From Corticium candelabrum (taxonomy: Eukaryota; Porifera; Homoscleromorpha; Homosclerophorida; Plakinidae), in the NCBI RefSeq assembly GCF_963422355.1, contig NC_085094.1, positions 5,803,770-5,867,769 of the forward strand: a stretch of 64,000 nucleotides of DNA, read 5' to 3'. Below are positions 1-13,200 of the stretch, one piece after another. Under the pieces are notes generated by a model that was not told the origin of the DNA, did not search any database, and saw only the letters and a list, made by a program, of their open reading frames with translations. The first letter of the stretch is position 1. Each line of letters opens with the position of its first letter. A program made the translations under genes and the position numbers.

Positions 1-208
1 GCAAAGACTAAATGGTTGAAGAAGGCCACCATGCAGCTATTATCTCACTTTCTGCTTGGGATTAAACCTCTACTCAATATCATATTAGTTACTTGTACCG
101 TAACTGCAGTTTTGGTCCTAAACTAACAAACCATTGGGACAGTTTAATCTATGCTTTGTAATGGATCAGTTGTGTAGCGTTTGCCACATGCTTAGCGTGC
201 ATATATAC

Positions 209-3095
209 CTGGCTGACGTGAAGAATGGACCACTTTGATGTCTTTGAGTGCTGTTTGAGTTAGTTGTGAAACGACAGTTCTCGTGGTTTTTCTGTGTTTG
301 TTCACTTGTAAAAGAGCATTGTCTCCATGGTCAGTACAAAACAGCCAGTCTCCTAACAGAGTTAGTCCAAAAGGGCGGTTTAGTGATGACTGGACAATTT
401 GAACGTTTTTCCCTTCAAGATCACAGCTCATGATTCGGCTGTCCTTCCCATCAGCCCAATATAATCGGTTTTCTTGGTAATCTATAACTAGTCCGTTTGG
501 ATGGCCAACAATACTGACATCATCTATCAGAGTAACTCTGTTAGTTCCATCAATAGTCACTTTCTCAATTTTGGGTACAGTGCCCCAATCACCAACATAA
601 ACGTATCTAAAGACATGAACCTGATGGTTTGTAATGAATCGATTAGACAAACTATGTTACCCTGGTGAAGACATCGGGTCAACTGCTATCCCTCTTGGAC
701 GGTCCAGATCTGTGTTAATTATAACTGTTCTCTGTTTGGTATTGATATTATATCGTCCCACTTGACCTTGATCATGATCTGTCCAGAAAACGTAGTTGTG
801 AATCCAGTCAACACACAATCCAGCTACTAGTTTGATGTCAGTAGATACTACAGTTTCAGCATGACCAGGTGCATGAAGAGAAGTACCATAGATCTTGTTT
901 TCAATGCTGTCTGACCAATAAACCTTAATTAAAGGAAACGTGATACACTTATTTGCTCATAGTTAATTAAAAGCAGCAATTTCTACTTACCATTTGCAAT
1001 TTCAAGTGGAAGTCTAGTGCCTCTGGAGCATGAAGACCACTCATAAAAACATCATGATGAGAACCGGACACAGTTATGTTTCGAATCTGATGATGGTATG
1101 CAAACAAGATGACCGGTGTAGGACCTATGATTTGAACAAGCAATAATCTTGATACACATACAATGTCTAATAGTGTAAACTGTCTTACCAGGTACAGGTG
1201 GGACAGTTGGGTATGCTATAATCAAAGTACATTGACTAATCTACTTGGGAACAAAGGCGAAACAATTGGTTGCTTACTGCAATTGCTTTCATCTGATCCA
1301 TCATCGCAGTCACTGGCTCCATCACACTGCCATTTCTGAGGAATACATTTGCCAAATTTGCACTGGAATTCATTTAGCCTACAGTTTTTGGGTGTAGGTT
1401 GGATGCTACCTGCAAAGAACAATTTGCAGCTTATAGGTGTGTATCATCGGAGACCACAATCACTCTTAGGGTTTCATGTCCCATAGAATGCAGTCTTGAA
1501 AAATCAACAACAACTAGAATCACAATGGAACTCTACCCCATTGGAGGGGCTGGCGATGCAAGCTATGATTGAACAGTAACCTAACAAGCTAGTGTCTGAA
1601 ACTCCTGCCTAGAATAACACAACGCTCTTGTCACTTAGACCAGACCAACTAAATTTTATATGTTATATTAGCATTTTTTTGACATAACAGGGCCAACGGA
1701 GCGGCAGCAGCAGCCATGGCCACCCCACTTTTTGAAAACTCGACTTCAGCCAGCGAACGATTGCCACATACTTCCGGTCTAAAGGTAAAGCTGATTAAAT
1801 AAAATAATATATTTTGTCATCTACCGGATTGCGGCTCTACTAATTTGGTGACTGTTTTGAAGTCTCCTATGACTTCTCTTTCACTACCTGCACTATATTC
1901 CCCGACCTCTGGGACAGCACACTGTGCACATGCTCACTACTCATGGACGTGTGCCAACCCACCCCTAGCGTGCGCTAAGCCACACCCTGTAAGGCGCGCT
2001 AGGCCGCTCCACTTTTAAGTTGCTTCCATTGGGCCTGCATAACCATATGGGCCAAATAAAAAGCAATTACCATGTGAGGTTTTAAGTATGCACATTTCTC
2101 GTTGCATTGCCTACAAGCATTACGAAATGATAAATCATTAAGGTGCCACCTTGAAGTGTATGAAGTGGCAGAGAATCTTAAACAGGGCTCAGTGGCATAC
2201 TTAGCTACATAAGTTCAGTGAGGGCGTGGTCTATAACTAAACCTTACTTCAATAACCAGTTACTTCTGCGACCATGATATTTCTGCAAATTCTGCGGAAG
2301 AAATCACAAGTGCACAAATAAAATTCGCAGATATTTAGACCTATCCTCGGAATCCCTGGAAGTCACAGTTCCAACACATGTACAGAGCATGATTTACTTT
2401 TCTTCTTTATGTAGCAGTATTGCTACACAAATCGCAACTTGAGTAGCAGTAATGCAAAATTCTGTGCAACCATATTTTTGCAAAACAAAGCATTTAATTA
2501 ATTAATTAACGAACTAAATACCCAGACAGCTCATGCTTTTCAAAAAGTCTGGAGAGGACTTGGGAACTGCAGTTAATTAATAGCTAAGGAATTGAAATGT
2601 GCGTTGTTAATTAATTCCGGCTAGTGACATAAACGGTCCAGTTTAGCTATGAACTTAGGTTCAAAGGTTCAACCAATGCTTCGACTACATAACCTTGCTA
2701 GCTACAGCTGTTTTTCTTATCAATCCATAGTTCAAAGTACGTCCCGTCAGCTTTCAAGTAGTGGGCATTATAGCGGTGGCTTTGAAGATACTGGTGTAAA
2801 TAAAAGAGGAGGGCATGGCCAAGCGCGTGTCATAAGTTACTAATAGTGTCCTAATAAAGAACCAATCACAATATTCATTAACTGATCTGGCCTCCTCCTT
2901 GTGTGCAATGATGTTGGAATCAACTTGCTAGGACGTCCGCTTCGAAAGATACGGGTTTTTCCCCATGTCCTCTCCAATTATCAAACAGTCTACTGGCACA
3001 AGTTCACGTGGAAAAGCTGTGCTGTTAGTACTTCCCATGTTTCTGTTGACAGTGCTGTTTGTGTTGACCTTTGGAAAGGTCCCATGCAGCTATTA

Positions 3096-3128
<33 letters not shown>

Positions 3129-6100
3129 TATGTCGCTATGCCCCTCCATAATGGGCAAGTGGGGTCTTTACCCCCATCTGGGCGCCCACCAACCCGGCAG
3201 GTGAGCCCAGCGGGGTACATGTTTCCGTGTAGTCCATACGGCGATCAATGACTAGCCAATTCGATATAGATTGCAGGCATTACGGTGACCGTGTACTCGA
3301 TACAGCACGCCTAGTGGATATCAACGACCACCAGGAAAGCACTGGACGTCATCGTCAACGGACCGTTCGCCAGACCACAGAAACTCCCCAACGACTGAAA
3401 CGAGTCATAGTCTCATGGATAAAGCTAGAGAAACATGAGAAAGAAAGACAGACAAGTTTCACAATTTACTGTCGTCACTGGGGTTTGAACCCCCAAACCA
3501 TGGAGTGGTAGCCATTGTCGCTAACCACTAAGCCACAATAATAATATATTTCAATTCGCATCCAGATAGGACACAGAACTCTCTGGAGTAACAACAAACA
3601 AGAACCACACAGACAATTTAGTAACAGACATTGTAGCTCGACAAGCAGTAGCACAATTATGTATCTATATATCTTTGTAACGAGTACTAAAAATGTTCAT
3701 CTCCTCATTAATACCATGACATAACATACTATGTCTGTACACATGCCAGGACATCGAACCAACTAATCTGTTCTGTGACTCCGTGGCTCTCTTCATAAAG
3801 CGCAACTGTAAGCATTTCATCTTGACATCCGTTTCTTCGAATCCCGTGAGCCTTTGACAAAGCAAGTCCCTCTGTGACATTCCTAATCCTCTTCTGACCC
3901 CCTTTCGATATGCCTTGTTTACTGACGACCTGCTAAAATTCCATAGACGGCTACCATAATTCAGGACAGGAAAATAATGCCTTCTCCACGATATTCATCC
4001 ATACCCTATCGTTCGTGCAGACTCCTCCCAACCGTGACACAACTGAATTGGCTGCTCCATAGAAGCGTCTGACCCTTCTTTCAACAGCAGCTTGATTCCC
4101 ACAGCCCCTGTCCACGACCACACCCAAATGCACAATTTCTGACTTGAATGTCAATATACAGACTTGGATGTCAATATACAGACTTGGACAAAATTATAAA
4201 GGGACACCCCGCTGTGGGTATGTAGTAACACAATAATTAGGTCACAATTTACCAACTATCAATATTGTTAAGAACTTAATAGTTACCGCGTTGATTGTTA
4301 GGTTTCTTGAGAATACTGTAGACACTAAATTGTTTTCTTTACGTTTCCCATTGCGGAAAACGAGACCTAAAAGTGTATGACGTCATGACTGCGTAAGCGT
4401 CGTAAGTTAGACTCTCTCTGATTTTGTTTAGTGGCTTCTAAAAAAGCCGGTTTTAATAACGCGAAGGAAAATTGAAGCCCTTCACCAGTTCCTCAGTACC
4501 GAGTATTCCCGCCTCTCGCCCTCCTGATTGCGTCCAAACGTCGCGGAACACTTTCTGCCAAGTTCCAGACATGCGCGGCTGGAATCTGTTGCCACGCCTC
4601 TTGTAGAGCATTCCAGAGCTCAGCTGCAGTTCTCGGTTCGCGACGGTTAGCAGCAGTCTTGAGTTCATGCCACAAGTTCTCGATTGGATTTGCATCAGGC
4701 GATTTTGGCGGCCAGTCCAACAGTGTGACGTCATGCTGGCGTAGCCATTGTCTTGTTGACCGAGACGTGTGGATTGGCGCGTTGTCCTGCTGGAAGACAA
4801 AGTCGTCTCCTATCAGTGCCGCTGCGTCTGTAAGCATGTGCTCCCCCAGTACCTGTCGGTACACCGTGCTGTCCAAACGACCTTCCAGTTTCACCAGAGA
4901 CCCCAAACCATGCCAACACATCGATCCCCACACCATCACACTAGCCGCGTGCTGGACCGTACGATCACAACATTCAGGGAGAAATTCCTCACCTTTGCGA
5001 CGCCAAACGTACAGAGTACCATCGTTTCCTATGCTGACTTTTGACTCATCTGTAAAAAGAACAGATTTCCAGTCATCCAAAGTGCATTGTGTGTGAGTGG
5101 TTGTCATCCCAGTCGCAAACGCCGATGGTTTTCTGTTAGCAGTGGGTTTTTTCTAGGCCTCCGAGCGTTCACTCCTGTCTCACTGAGACGACGACGGACT
5201 GTTCTACTTGAAACCTGCTTGCTGGTTTCATCAGCCAGCTGATACGAGAGCAGTCGTGATGTTGCTCTGCGGTTCTGCAGTGCCATTCTCTTCAGTCGAT
5301 GATCTTCCCAGATTGTCGTTGCCTTCCCACGTCCAGATCGTTTTTCATAATCGCTGCTGCCATGGGAAAGCCGTTGCAGGCACTGATGAACCGAATTCCT
5401 GGAGCGGCGGACAAAAGCTGCGATCTGACGCACAGAATGGCCAACTGAGTGAAGGGCTTCAATTTTCCCTCGCGTTTTTGGACTCGACTGTTTGCCTCGA
5501 GGCATCGCTGCAACTCGTGAAATATCGCACGGAACAATACTCTGCAACTGCGTGCAGCTGAACGTTCAGGCTAACTTATCGCCTAAGTTTGGCGGTCTCA
5601 AGGGCAGCGGTTTTAGTGCAGCTGTTATTTTGGCGGTAGCAGTTTGAGATTTTGCTACGTAAAACGTGGACTGGAAGTGGCATGTCAATGTTCTTTTGTT
5701 GCTATAACTTTTTTAGTTTTTGTCTTAGCAAGATTTTTTTGTAATTAATTAGTGTCGCATGATTTTTGAATACGTTGAAGTTTGTTTATTGATTAAAATA
5801 GCAAATCAATTCAAATTGTGATGACACGCGCGAAATCAATGCGCAAAAACAGATGATTCGCCTTTTTTTCATAATGTTGATAAGAGGACTCACAAAATTG
5901 CTTTCACTCTCTACTACAGAGCATTCTTAGATTGTATACCAAGAATGAGCATCCAAGAGGGATGAACGAGCACAAAAACAAGAAAAGTAGGAATGGCCGT
6001 CTTCCTTCTTCAAATCAAACTAGATGCGCAGTAGGTAGTAAGTATAGCTGCAGTCTTGAACTCAAGCTATGTTACATACTAACAATGGCGCAATCCATGA

Positions 6101-7841
6101 AAAAAGAAATTTGAAAAACATCTGGTTTTGCTAGAGAAAAATTCAGTGCCAAAGTTAGACTAGACCCAAAAATGCCAGGTGTCCCTATAATTTTGTCCAA
6201 GTCTGTACTTCCGTTTAACCATAATTCTGGGCGGTTAAGAGCCATACGCTTGTTTTTACCAAAAGTGATTGCCACACTCTTCTTGTTACTAAACACCAAG
6301 AGTGTGGATCCCAATTGTTTAATTGTTTTAGTTGGTGTTGACCTTCTACTACTATAAATAGAACATTGACTACACTGTTACTTACTTTTGTTCCTTTTCT
6401 ACCTTGTTAGGTAGTTACAGTGGAAGTTTCAATAGCTATGTTGTTTCAAGTCCCTGTTTCTGTTGCCATTCCTTCTGCTAATGAGATTATAGTTTGAGCA
6501 GGTGTTCTGCTAATGTGCTTAGTTTCATCTAGCATGACCACTCAAGAACAGATGGTTCACACTCAAGTACAGACGGTTCATACTTAAATAACGATATAAT
6601 AGTATGCAAGGGTGCACCGTTTATGAGCTTGTTAGTTAGACTCCTACTGTACTTGGATTTGACATTCTGATTCTGCATCCCAGTTTATGCTGACTTTCTT
6701 TCGCAACATACAAAAATTGGCTCGCAAACTGCGATTCGACACCAGATAAATTATGCCCTGATGTACCAGTAACTGCCTTTCTGTTTGGAATGCCGAAATT
6801 TAATTTGCAGTAATTAAAACGTTTGTCTAAATTCTCAAATCGCAGTAATTTAGGACAGTAGAAATCAATTTAAAACACAAGAATAGGCCTGGCAATGGCA
6901 CTGCAGAACTGGATTGCTAGAGTAGGCGAGTTCACCTTATTGACAGAAGCTAGAGTCAAGATATAAGTCAGCGATCCTCCCTTCTCCTCCCATCTCCGCT
7001 CCCCCTATGTTTGAAAGATTAGAAGCAAGAATTTCGAAAATACAGAAACCGCATGAAATTAGACAGAAGTGCATGTGCAGGAAGATGTTTACATATTACT
7101 GTCTACTAAGCGTCTACCACGACTTACCGCATCTCCTGTCTGCTTCATCAGAGTGATCATTGCAATCTGGTGCTCCATCGCATTCCCACTCCCTTTCGAT
7201 GCACTCACCATTGTCACATGCAACTTGATTCGCCATGCAAGCCGACGGACCTGTAGACGACCAAAACGTGAGAAATTGCCCCCTGACAGCTGCACTCGCC
7301 TTACTGATACAATTCTCGTCTGAATTGTCGCCGCAGTCGTCATGCCCGTCGCACACAAGAACGGATGAGATACAATTTCTGTTGTCACAAGTATATTCGT
7401 GTCCATTGATACATCCATCTAATTAAACCCCGTGAGTAATGTGTACGTAGAAAGACACAAAATGCGAAAGTAACCATGCAGGAAGTGGTTGCCAAATAGT
7501 ACAGAAGTATCGCTCTCCTCGTACACACCCACCACACACCTTCCAAACATGTTACCCAGCTTGCTGACCTCACACTACGCTTGCAAGATTGCAACGACAC
7601 GCACTGAATAGAGCAAAAGACTTACAACTATATCGTGCGCTCGCATTCGATCCGAAATCGCGCAAGAATGCACTGCATGCAAGGTCGACATGCACACATG
7701 CACCTAGTATTTACACATTAAAAATTAATGATGTGTGATGCACTCCGTCCTTGCAATATCCCAACGTAACTTACTGCTCAACGAAGCGCTTGATCGCAGA
7801 AACAAGGAGATAAATGTCCAGTAACTGTAGATGCCCCCCAT
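209..7841 (-). CDS. LDL-receptor-like gene 1 (left tandem copy), 3' end outside window
   Basis: Predicted type I membrane receptor of the LDL-receptor family, which binds and internalises extracellular ligands. Exons read on the minus strand: 7841-7775 (start Met and signal peptide [16 protein letters not shown]), 7418-7305, 7250-7128 and 1409-1278 (one LDLa module each, with the calcium-cage pattern CDG..DC.D.SDE), then 1124-991, 923-661 and 606-209 (YWTD beta-propeller with YWSD, FWTD and YWAD blades). All LDLa exons are phase 1-1, and the frame stays open through every junction. Stalk, membrane and cytoplasmic exons should lie left of position 209 outside the window. The 7251-7304 intron is only 54 nt. 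The 5.7-kb intron 1410-7127 is swollen by mobile DNA. The final blade reads FCTDHG where copy 2 has FWTDW. The family assignment is secure; an exact vertebrate orthologue is not claimed. Confidence 0.85.
1688..2037. mobile_element. Candidate short inverted-repeat element (MITE-like)
   Basis: The left end CAGGGCCAACGGA and the inverted right end CAGGCCCAATGGA match at 11 of 13 bases. Both ends abut a CATAA direct repeat (1683-1687 and 2038-2042). No transposase is present. A CAGG-type terminus fits hAT-like elements, but those make 8-bp target duplications and only 5 bp match here, so the superfamily is left open. Confidence 0.4.
3096..3537 (-). mobile_element. tRNA-derived SINE with ATT-repeat tail
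   Basis: Read on the minus strand, the element opens with a tRNA-like pol III promoter: an A box TGGCTTAGTGG near 3536-3526 and a B box GGTTCAAACCCC at 3491-3480. The body runs about 350 bp further and ends in an (ATT)n tail at 3129-3096. A short ATT run also precedes the head (3538-3550), so the same trinucleotide borders both ends. The head does not fold as a good functional tRNA by eye, so a SINE is preferred over a tRNA gene. Confidence 0.65.
4179..6205 (-). mobile_element. Tc1-like DNA transposon, about 2.03 kb
   Basis: The two ends are inverted repeats beginning CAGACTTGGACAAAATTATA and continuing into AGGGACACC. Each is flanked by the TA dinucleotide (4177-4178 and 6206-6207) expected of Tc1/mariner insertion. 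The interior holds a minus-strand transposase (4493-5547). Next to the left end, a 20-bp stretch of flank plus terminus (from about 4151) is repeated in tandem, possibly a rearrangement scar. The inverted repeats look well preserved, so the insertion may be fairly recent. Confidence 0.9.
4493..5547 (-). pseudogene. Tc1-type DD34E transposase, one frameshift
   Basis: Cut-and-paste transposase. The N-terminal piece (5547-5104) has two helix-turn-helix regions, with a GR-type basic stretch (KRSGRGKA). The C-terminal piece (5107-4493) carries the catalytic triad: Asp in TDESK, Asp in QQDNAPIH, and Glu in [10 protein letters not shown], with 34 residues between the last two (DD34E, the Tc1 signature). 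The two pieces overlap by ATGA and are in different frames, so a single frameshift near 5104-5107 breaks an otherwise complete gene. No other stop was seen. Confidence 0.9.
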
Positions 7842-8559
7842 GCCAAGACGTGACCGTACCAAGTGCTATGCCTCTGGATACGCCTAGACAAATATTGGCT
7901 AGAGACTGTGCCAACCAATCACTGTCGAGGTATGAGTGTGTATATACTGTGGCGGCGCTGCTGGAAGGCGTGGAAGCACTTGCAAGGGGCGTCGTCACAA
8001 CTTAGCTCACATTTCGTATGAACGGAGAATTTCGGTACCTTTTACTACATTCATTAAATGCACATCTCTAAGCCTAAGAGAAATTAATGTCTAGATATCA
8101 AATTTGGCAGACATCGTCTAATCGGTCTAGCTATCTACAATAGAGGTAGCTGTAGCAATAACCGACGGAATGTTGAGGGCGGGGTTAAGGTATGGTTACG
8201 CGAGACTACTAAATAGCCACTCTGTCGACCTGTGGATATACAGGCTAGACATCGATATAAACAAGACGCAGCTTGCTTTCCACAGCCACGCGCGATCGAA
8301 GGTATGCAGACAGTATCTTGTCGCGCCGAAACACGAAACAGTAGGGTAACATGTACACGTGACCAACATGCGAGCAAGAGACCTCGCCCACGCGAGTCAG
8401 TCTGCACCACATCACTCTGCCACATCACAGAGCGGTTTGTCGTGATGCTGACCGAAAAGTATATCCATTGTTTATCAACAGAACTTCTAGTAGCATTGAC
8501 GTCTCTTGCAGAGAACAACAAACAGTCAGCCTTTAAACAACAGATAGTCTTGGCTGTAC
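7842..8559. other. Intergenic, presumed 5' region of LDL-receptor-like gene 1
   Basis: This lies upstream of the gene 1 start codon. No clear TATA box, repeat or further coding segment was seen. Open frames on both strands here lack recognisable domains. Confidence 0.3.
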
Positions 8560-8985
8560 ATGTAAGTCGACGAATGGATTCGCCTATGGCAATGGGTCTT
8601 ACGTCACCATTCGGCTTGGGCAGAGCGATTAGTCTTGATGAAGAAAAGAGGGTGACAGCTGCATCAGGTAGTATTCCTTTGGCAAAGCTGAACAGGCAGA
8701 AAAGAGGCCATTCGCAGTTTCATCATTTTCCAGCAGGACTTTAAAATGCTCAAAACGCCAGCTACTAGGGCCAGCACCTGATCCTCTTGGAGCTTGTCTA
8801 ATGGCATCGCAGAACAATGGCCTTATCAAGGTGATTGACTCACAACTTACATTAGGTAAAAGGGGAAACTGTGATGATCTCGGTAGGTGTTTTGAGGCCA
8901 ACTTCTGCGTTGCATCTTCAGTAGACGGAGTCAAACCATTGCTGGTTAATCTAGAAATTAATCTGACATGTACTGCTGTTGTATT
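8560..8985 (-). pseudogene. Reverse-transcriptase fragment, GPS-W-FEH type
   Basis: Minus-strand fragment of the N-terminal RT domain: a segment containing RGSGAGPSSWRFEHFK, then after a frame change LIALPKPNGDVRPIAIGES (RT motif with KPNGD..RPI). It is truncated at both ends. It looks like the same family as the nuclease-bearing fragments at 54894-55516 and 62083-63043, which preserve only the opposite end, but no overlap exists here to prove that. It sits between the two LDL-receptor-like genes. Confidence 0.6.
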
Positions 8986-9095
8986 CTAGTGTATTGTATT
9001 GTATTGTTGTATTGTTCATTAACAGCAACGTACTTGATTAAATGAATAGACAACAGACTTTAGACAATAGACAATAGACTTTAGACAATAAAATG
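8986..9095. repeat. TATTG pentamer run followed by AGACAATAGACTTT repeats
   Basis: A short (GTATT)n stretch, then irregular copies of a 13-16 bp unit around 9045-9095. Simple-sequence origin; no coding potential. Confidence 0.6.
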
Positions 9096-9581
9096 ACCTC
9101 AAAAATTGATTACTATAATTACATTAGATTAGGTGGTACAATTTCTACTACTAAAACATGTGGGTGAGGATTGTACATATAGGAGTTTGGATCTAAAAAA
9201 CTGGATGGGTTTATCCACTAAACGTACGTAGTAAATATTTTAAAGTAGTAAATAAAAAATTTACAAGTAAAACTTGAGAAAAATTTTACGTTATGATAAA
9301 ATTTTAAATTTTAATTGATGAACCTATCATGTACTAAGGGCTTAATTTAAGCGACCACAAATGCTCAGTTCATTCACCTATATCTGATTTGTACTATCTT
9401 TCAGCAGAAATAGAAATACTAAGAAACATACTATCATACTAATTCTGTAGATAGAAATCACGTGACATATTATATACATTGTCAAATATGCATTCTAATC
9501 CATTAAAATTCATTCGTTCTCAGTCAGTAGTACAATTCATACACGGTGATTCCCTAATACTTTTGATAAAAGACGTTTCAC

Positions 9582-10212
9582 TTAGACACCAGTTCCTTCG
9601 TGGTTCTTTGAATTTCCATTAGTAGCTGCAGGAAAATTGGATTTTTTCTAGAAAAAGAAAGATATATGACTGGATGTCAGCTGGTGCTCTTATTATTGTG
9701 CATTTACCTGACTTGCTGTATTAGCATAATTTGGGTTGTCAATAGTTGTTGTTATATTTGTTGATCCTTTCCTGAAATTTATGTAGCAATGATGATGGAA
9801 GATGACTACAATAACTGCTGTCTGATAGCCTACCTTTTTCTTGTAAACAAATATAAACCCACAATTACAAGAACTAATACAACAACAACTGCACCAGCAA
9901 CTGCACCAGCGATCAATCCAGTGTTAGCTGTAAGTGAACACAGTATGGTAAATATACAGTTATGTTTGGAGGTTAATTGTAGAATTAGTTGCTTACAAGA
10001 CGAGTCGGAGTTTTTGTGTGTCTCCACTGCACTGGAAGGGTGTGGTTCTGCTGGGAGTGATGATTTAATGTTATTAGCTGTCGGAAGTACATTGTTTTTT
10101 GAAGTATCAATTTTGGGAGTGGCCTTTGTTGTAGAAGTATGTGGATTAGGAGAATCTGTAAAAATACATACACACACATGTAAGTACACATGGACATGCA
10201 TACATGTATACA

Positions 10213-10268
<56 letters not shown>

Positions 10269-13200
10269 TTGATGGACTAGTACCTTGCTGTCGTAGTGGA
10301 TGAAGTATCTTAATATCTTTTACTGTTCCTGGAGACAAGTTGTTAAGTACAGTTGTCATGTAGCTTCCTTCTTTTGTCATTCGAATAATACTCTTTTCTT
10401 GCCAATCAGTCCAAAACAACCAATCTCCTAATAAGGTAAGTCCGAATGGATGTCCAAGGGATGAACGGACAGGCTTTGCATCTTTGCCATTTAGGTTGCA
10501 GCTCATAATCCTTTTGTCTTTGCTATCAGCCCAGTAAAGACGAGATTCCTCAAAGTCTATGACTAGTCCATTAGGATCTCCAACTACGTCGCCATCATCC
10601 ACCAACACGTTTCTGTTCTCTCCATCAACGGTCATTTTCTCAATCTGAGGACTATTACCCCTTTCACCAAAGTACACATACCTAGACAGCAGAACTTAAG
10701 CATAATTGATTATGAAGAAACTGTATTTACATCTTACATAAGAAAACCATGCTACTGCACACACAATGTCACTTTAGGAGATTCATAGCTCTGTATGCAT
10801 TGCATGCATTAATTTATTAATTCCCTACTTGAAAGGTCAAACATGATTAGACGGGATATGTACAGTATACAGAGAGTCTAGGTTTCTAGGGATACGTACA
10901 GTATACAGAGAGTCTAGGTTTCTGGGTATATGTACAATATACAGAGAGTCTATTTTTCTGTTATACTTTGCACAATGGTTGCTATGTTTCAGTCAATATA
11001 AATGCTTTATAGAATGCTTATCTCATGTTTTATAGTTGCTTATTGTTAGTGATACTTTACTTACAGGCAAAACTATTAATAAACTGAAAGCTTGTTCGTG
11101 ATCTTTGATAGATTTTACATGAGCGGTCAACAATGAAATATTACCAGAATTTATCATTTGTACTTATAGTATCTGTTTGTTACTGCATTAGAGCAGCAAC
11201 AGGAGTGCATGTAGCATTGCTATAGGAGACCCAGTGGTTAATTAGACCATATTGAATTATATTACTGATATCTTGTATGTATGTGTACTTCATCTTACTA
11301 CTTCTCATGTTTGTCTAATGTAAGTAGTTCTCGTTGTGCTATGCACACAGTAGTGTCTCTCTAATTGCAGAAGTCGAACAGCTGATATTTGATGGTTTTA
11401 TTTACAAAGATTTGTTGTTGCGATCAAAACAAAAATTGCTATCTTCTGCATTGTAGAAATAGGAAATCTTTATAGAATTGGTTGTTACTTGCAAACTTAT
11501 TATCTGACTGATTCTGCAAAAACATGCAATACATTACCCTGGTCCATCTGATGGGTCAACGACAATTCCTCTTGGAGTATCTAGGTTTGTGTTCACCAAG
11601 GTGGTTCGTATATTAGATGTCAGATCATAGCGCTCAACTGTATTCTTTTCGTCATCTGTCCAGAAGAGGTAGTTGTGGATCCAATCAACACAGAGTCCGG
11701 CCACTTTGCCAATTGAACCAGATACAACAGTTTTGATTTGTCCAGGGTTGTCAAGTGACAGACTGTAAATCTTGTCATCAGAATTGTCTGACCAATACAA
11801 CTGCAACAGCAAAATTGTGTAAACATATTTTAGCAACATTGTTTATCAGTTGTTTAATTCATAAAATTTAATTACCAAATGTTTAATTAAATAACAAATT
11901 CTTTAACACGTTTACTGACTTTACATTATTTTGAACCCTTACATAGAAATGCATTTATTTAGCTTGTCAGTAACATCCATGCAGTAGTATCCTCAGCACT
12001 GTCCTATGCATGCAGGCAGTGTTTGCCACCCAATTAATTTAACCAATCATGTCAAACAATAATGACATGCCATGGGTAAACCTGATAAGCTTGGATATTG
12101 TAGCTAGCTAATGTTTGTGTGACTAGAATTTAAGATTATGATTGCAAACTGACAGTTTCTTAATTTCATTCATTAATATGATGTAGTACACTGATTCAGT
12201 AATTTAACTGCCAACAATTACATCTTTAGCTCAAATTGAAGTCTTTTGACTTACCATTCGTTTTGACATGTGGAAGTCCAGAGCTTCAGGATCGTTTAGA
12301 CCATCTTTAAAGAAATCATACCTTGATGCATCAACTGTTGTATTGCGGATTTGATGGTGAAGAATAAAATAGAGTTCAGGTACAGGACCTATAGATAGCA
12401 AAGGGAACACATTAGTCTACTCAAGATGAGATGCATGAACTGCATTTCAATGTACCAGGAAACGCAGGGGTGACGGTAGCTGAATATGAAACACAGGATG
12501 TGAAGACATACATTAATGCACAAGCTAGCAGAACTGGTACTTTGAACGTTACTCACGACAATTAGCTTCATCAGATTCATTTATACAGTCAGGAAAACCA
12601 TTGCATGTTCGATTATTGCTGATACACTCATCTGATGGACCACAGTCAAACTCCTCTTCACCACACTTTGGTTGTGGATCTATTGAAAACACAAGGTTTT
12701 ACATGAGGCCAAATGTTTGCTTAATTATATTATTATGTGTCGTGCTCAACCAGATCGGTCTAGTTTGTAAAGTCTATTACAAGTACAAAAGCAAACCCTG
12801 CTTCAGAAGTACTTACTATTTGTTATTATTATTATTATTGTTATGCTTAACCAGATCAGTCTGGTTTGTAAATTCTATTACAAGTACCTGAAGCAAACTT
12901 TATTATTAACTGTCAACTGCTGACCTACTTTTAGTTGATTTTGGATTGATTAAGTAAGATTGCATTTTGCTTGCATTCAATAACAATCATAATAATCCAA
13001 GTTATACAGATGCTACCATATAAACACGTGCCCTAGTTGCTGAATGCCCTAGTTGCTGAATGCCATTAAAAGGAAAGTAAAACAAGTTGAGACTAACTTA
13101 GTAAGTAAATCTAATATTGGCAAAACCACCCAGGCATTAATTATATACAGACATGCATAACATTATTATGTTTACCTTGCACCTTTGTTTCTCATTTGGT

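Larger units (their letters stand above)
3680..6300 (-). pseudogene. LINE reverse-transcriptase fragment split by a Tc1 element
   Basis: Minus-strand coding similarity to the C-terminal half of a non-LTR reverse transcriptase. The upstream part lies right of the Tc1 insertion (about 6300-6208: segments ending in PELWLNGS). It resumes left of it at about 4150-3680 ([27 protein letters not shown], and others). The two halves are adjacent in a normal RT, so the Tc1 landed in an existing LINE copy. Several frame changes show the LINE was already non-functional or has decayed since. The clade was not determined. Confidence 0.65.

Noticed and set aside
3465..3537. Possible tRNA gene on the minus strand
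   Set aside because: A and B boxes are present, but stems do not pair well and the sequence continues into a SINE body with an ATT tail.
8232..8744. 170-codon plus-strand frame
   Set aside because: Its right part is antisense to a recognisable reverse-transcriptase fragment; the rest shows no domain.
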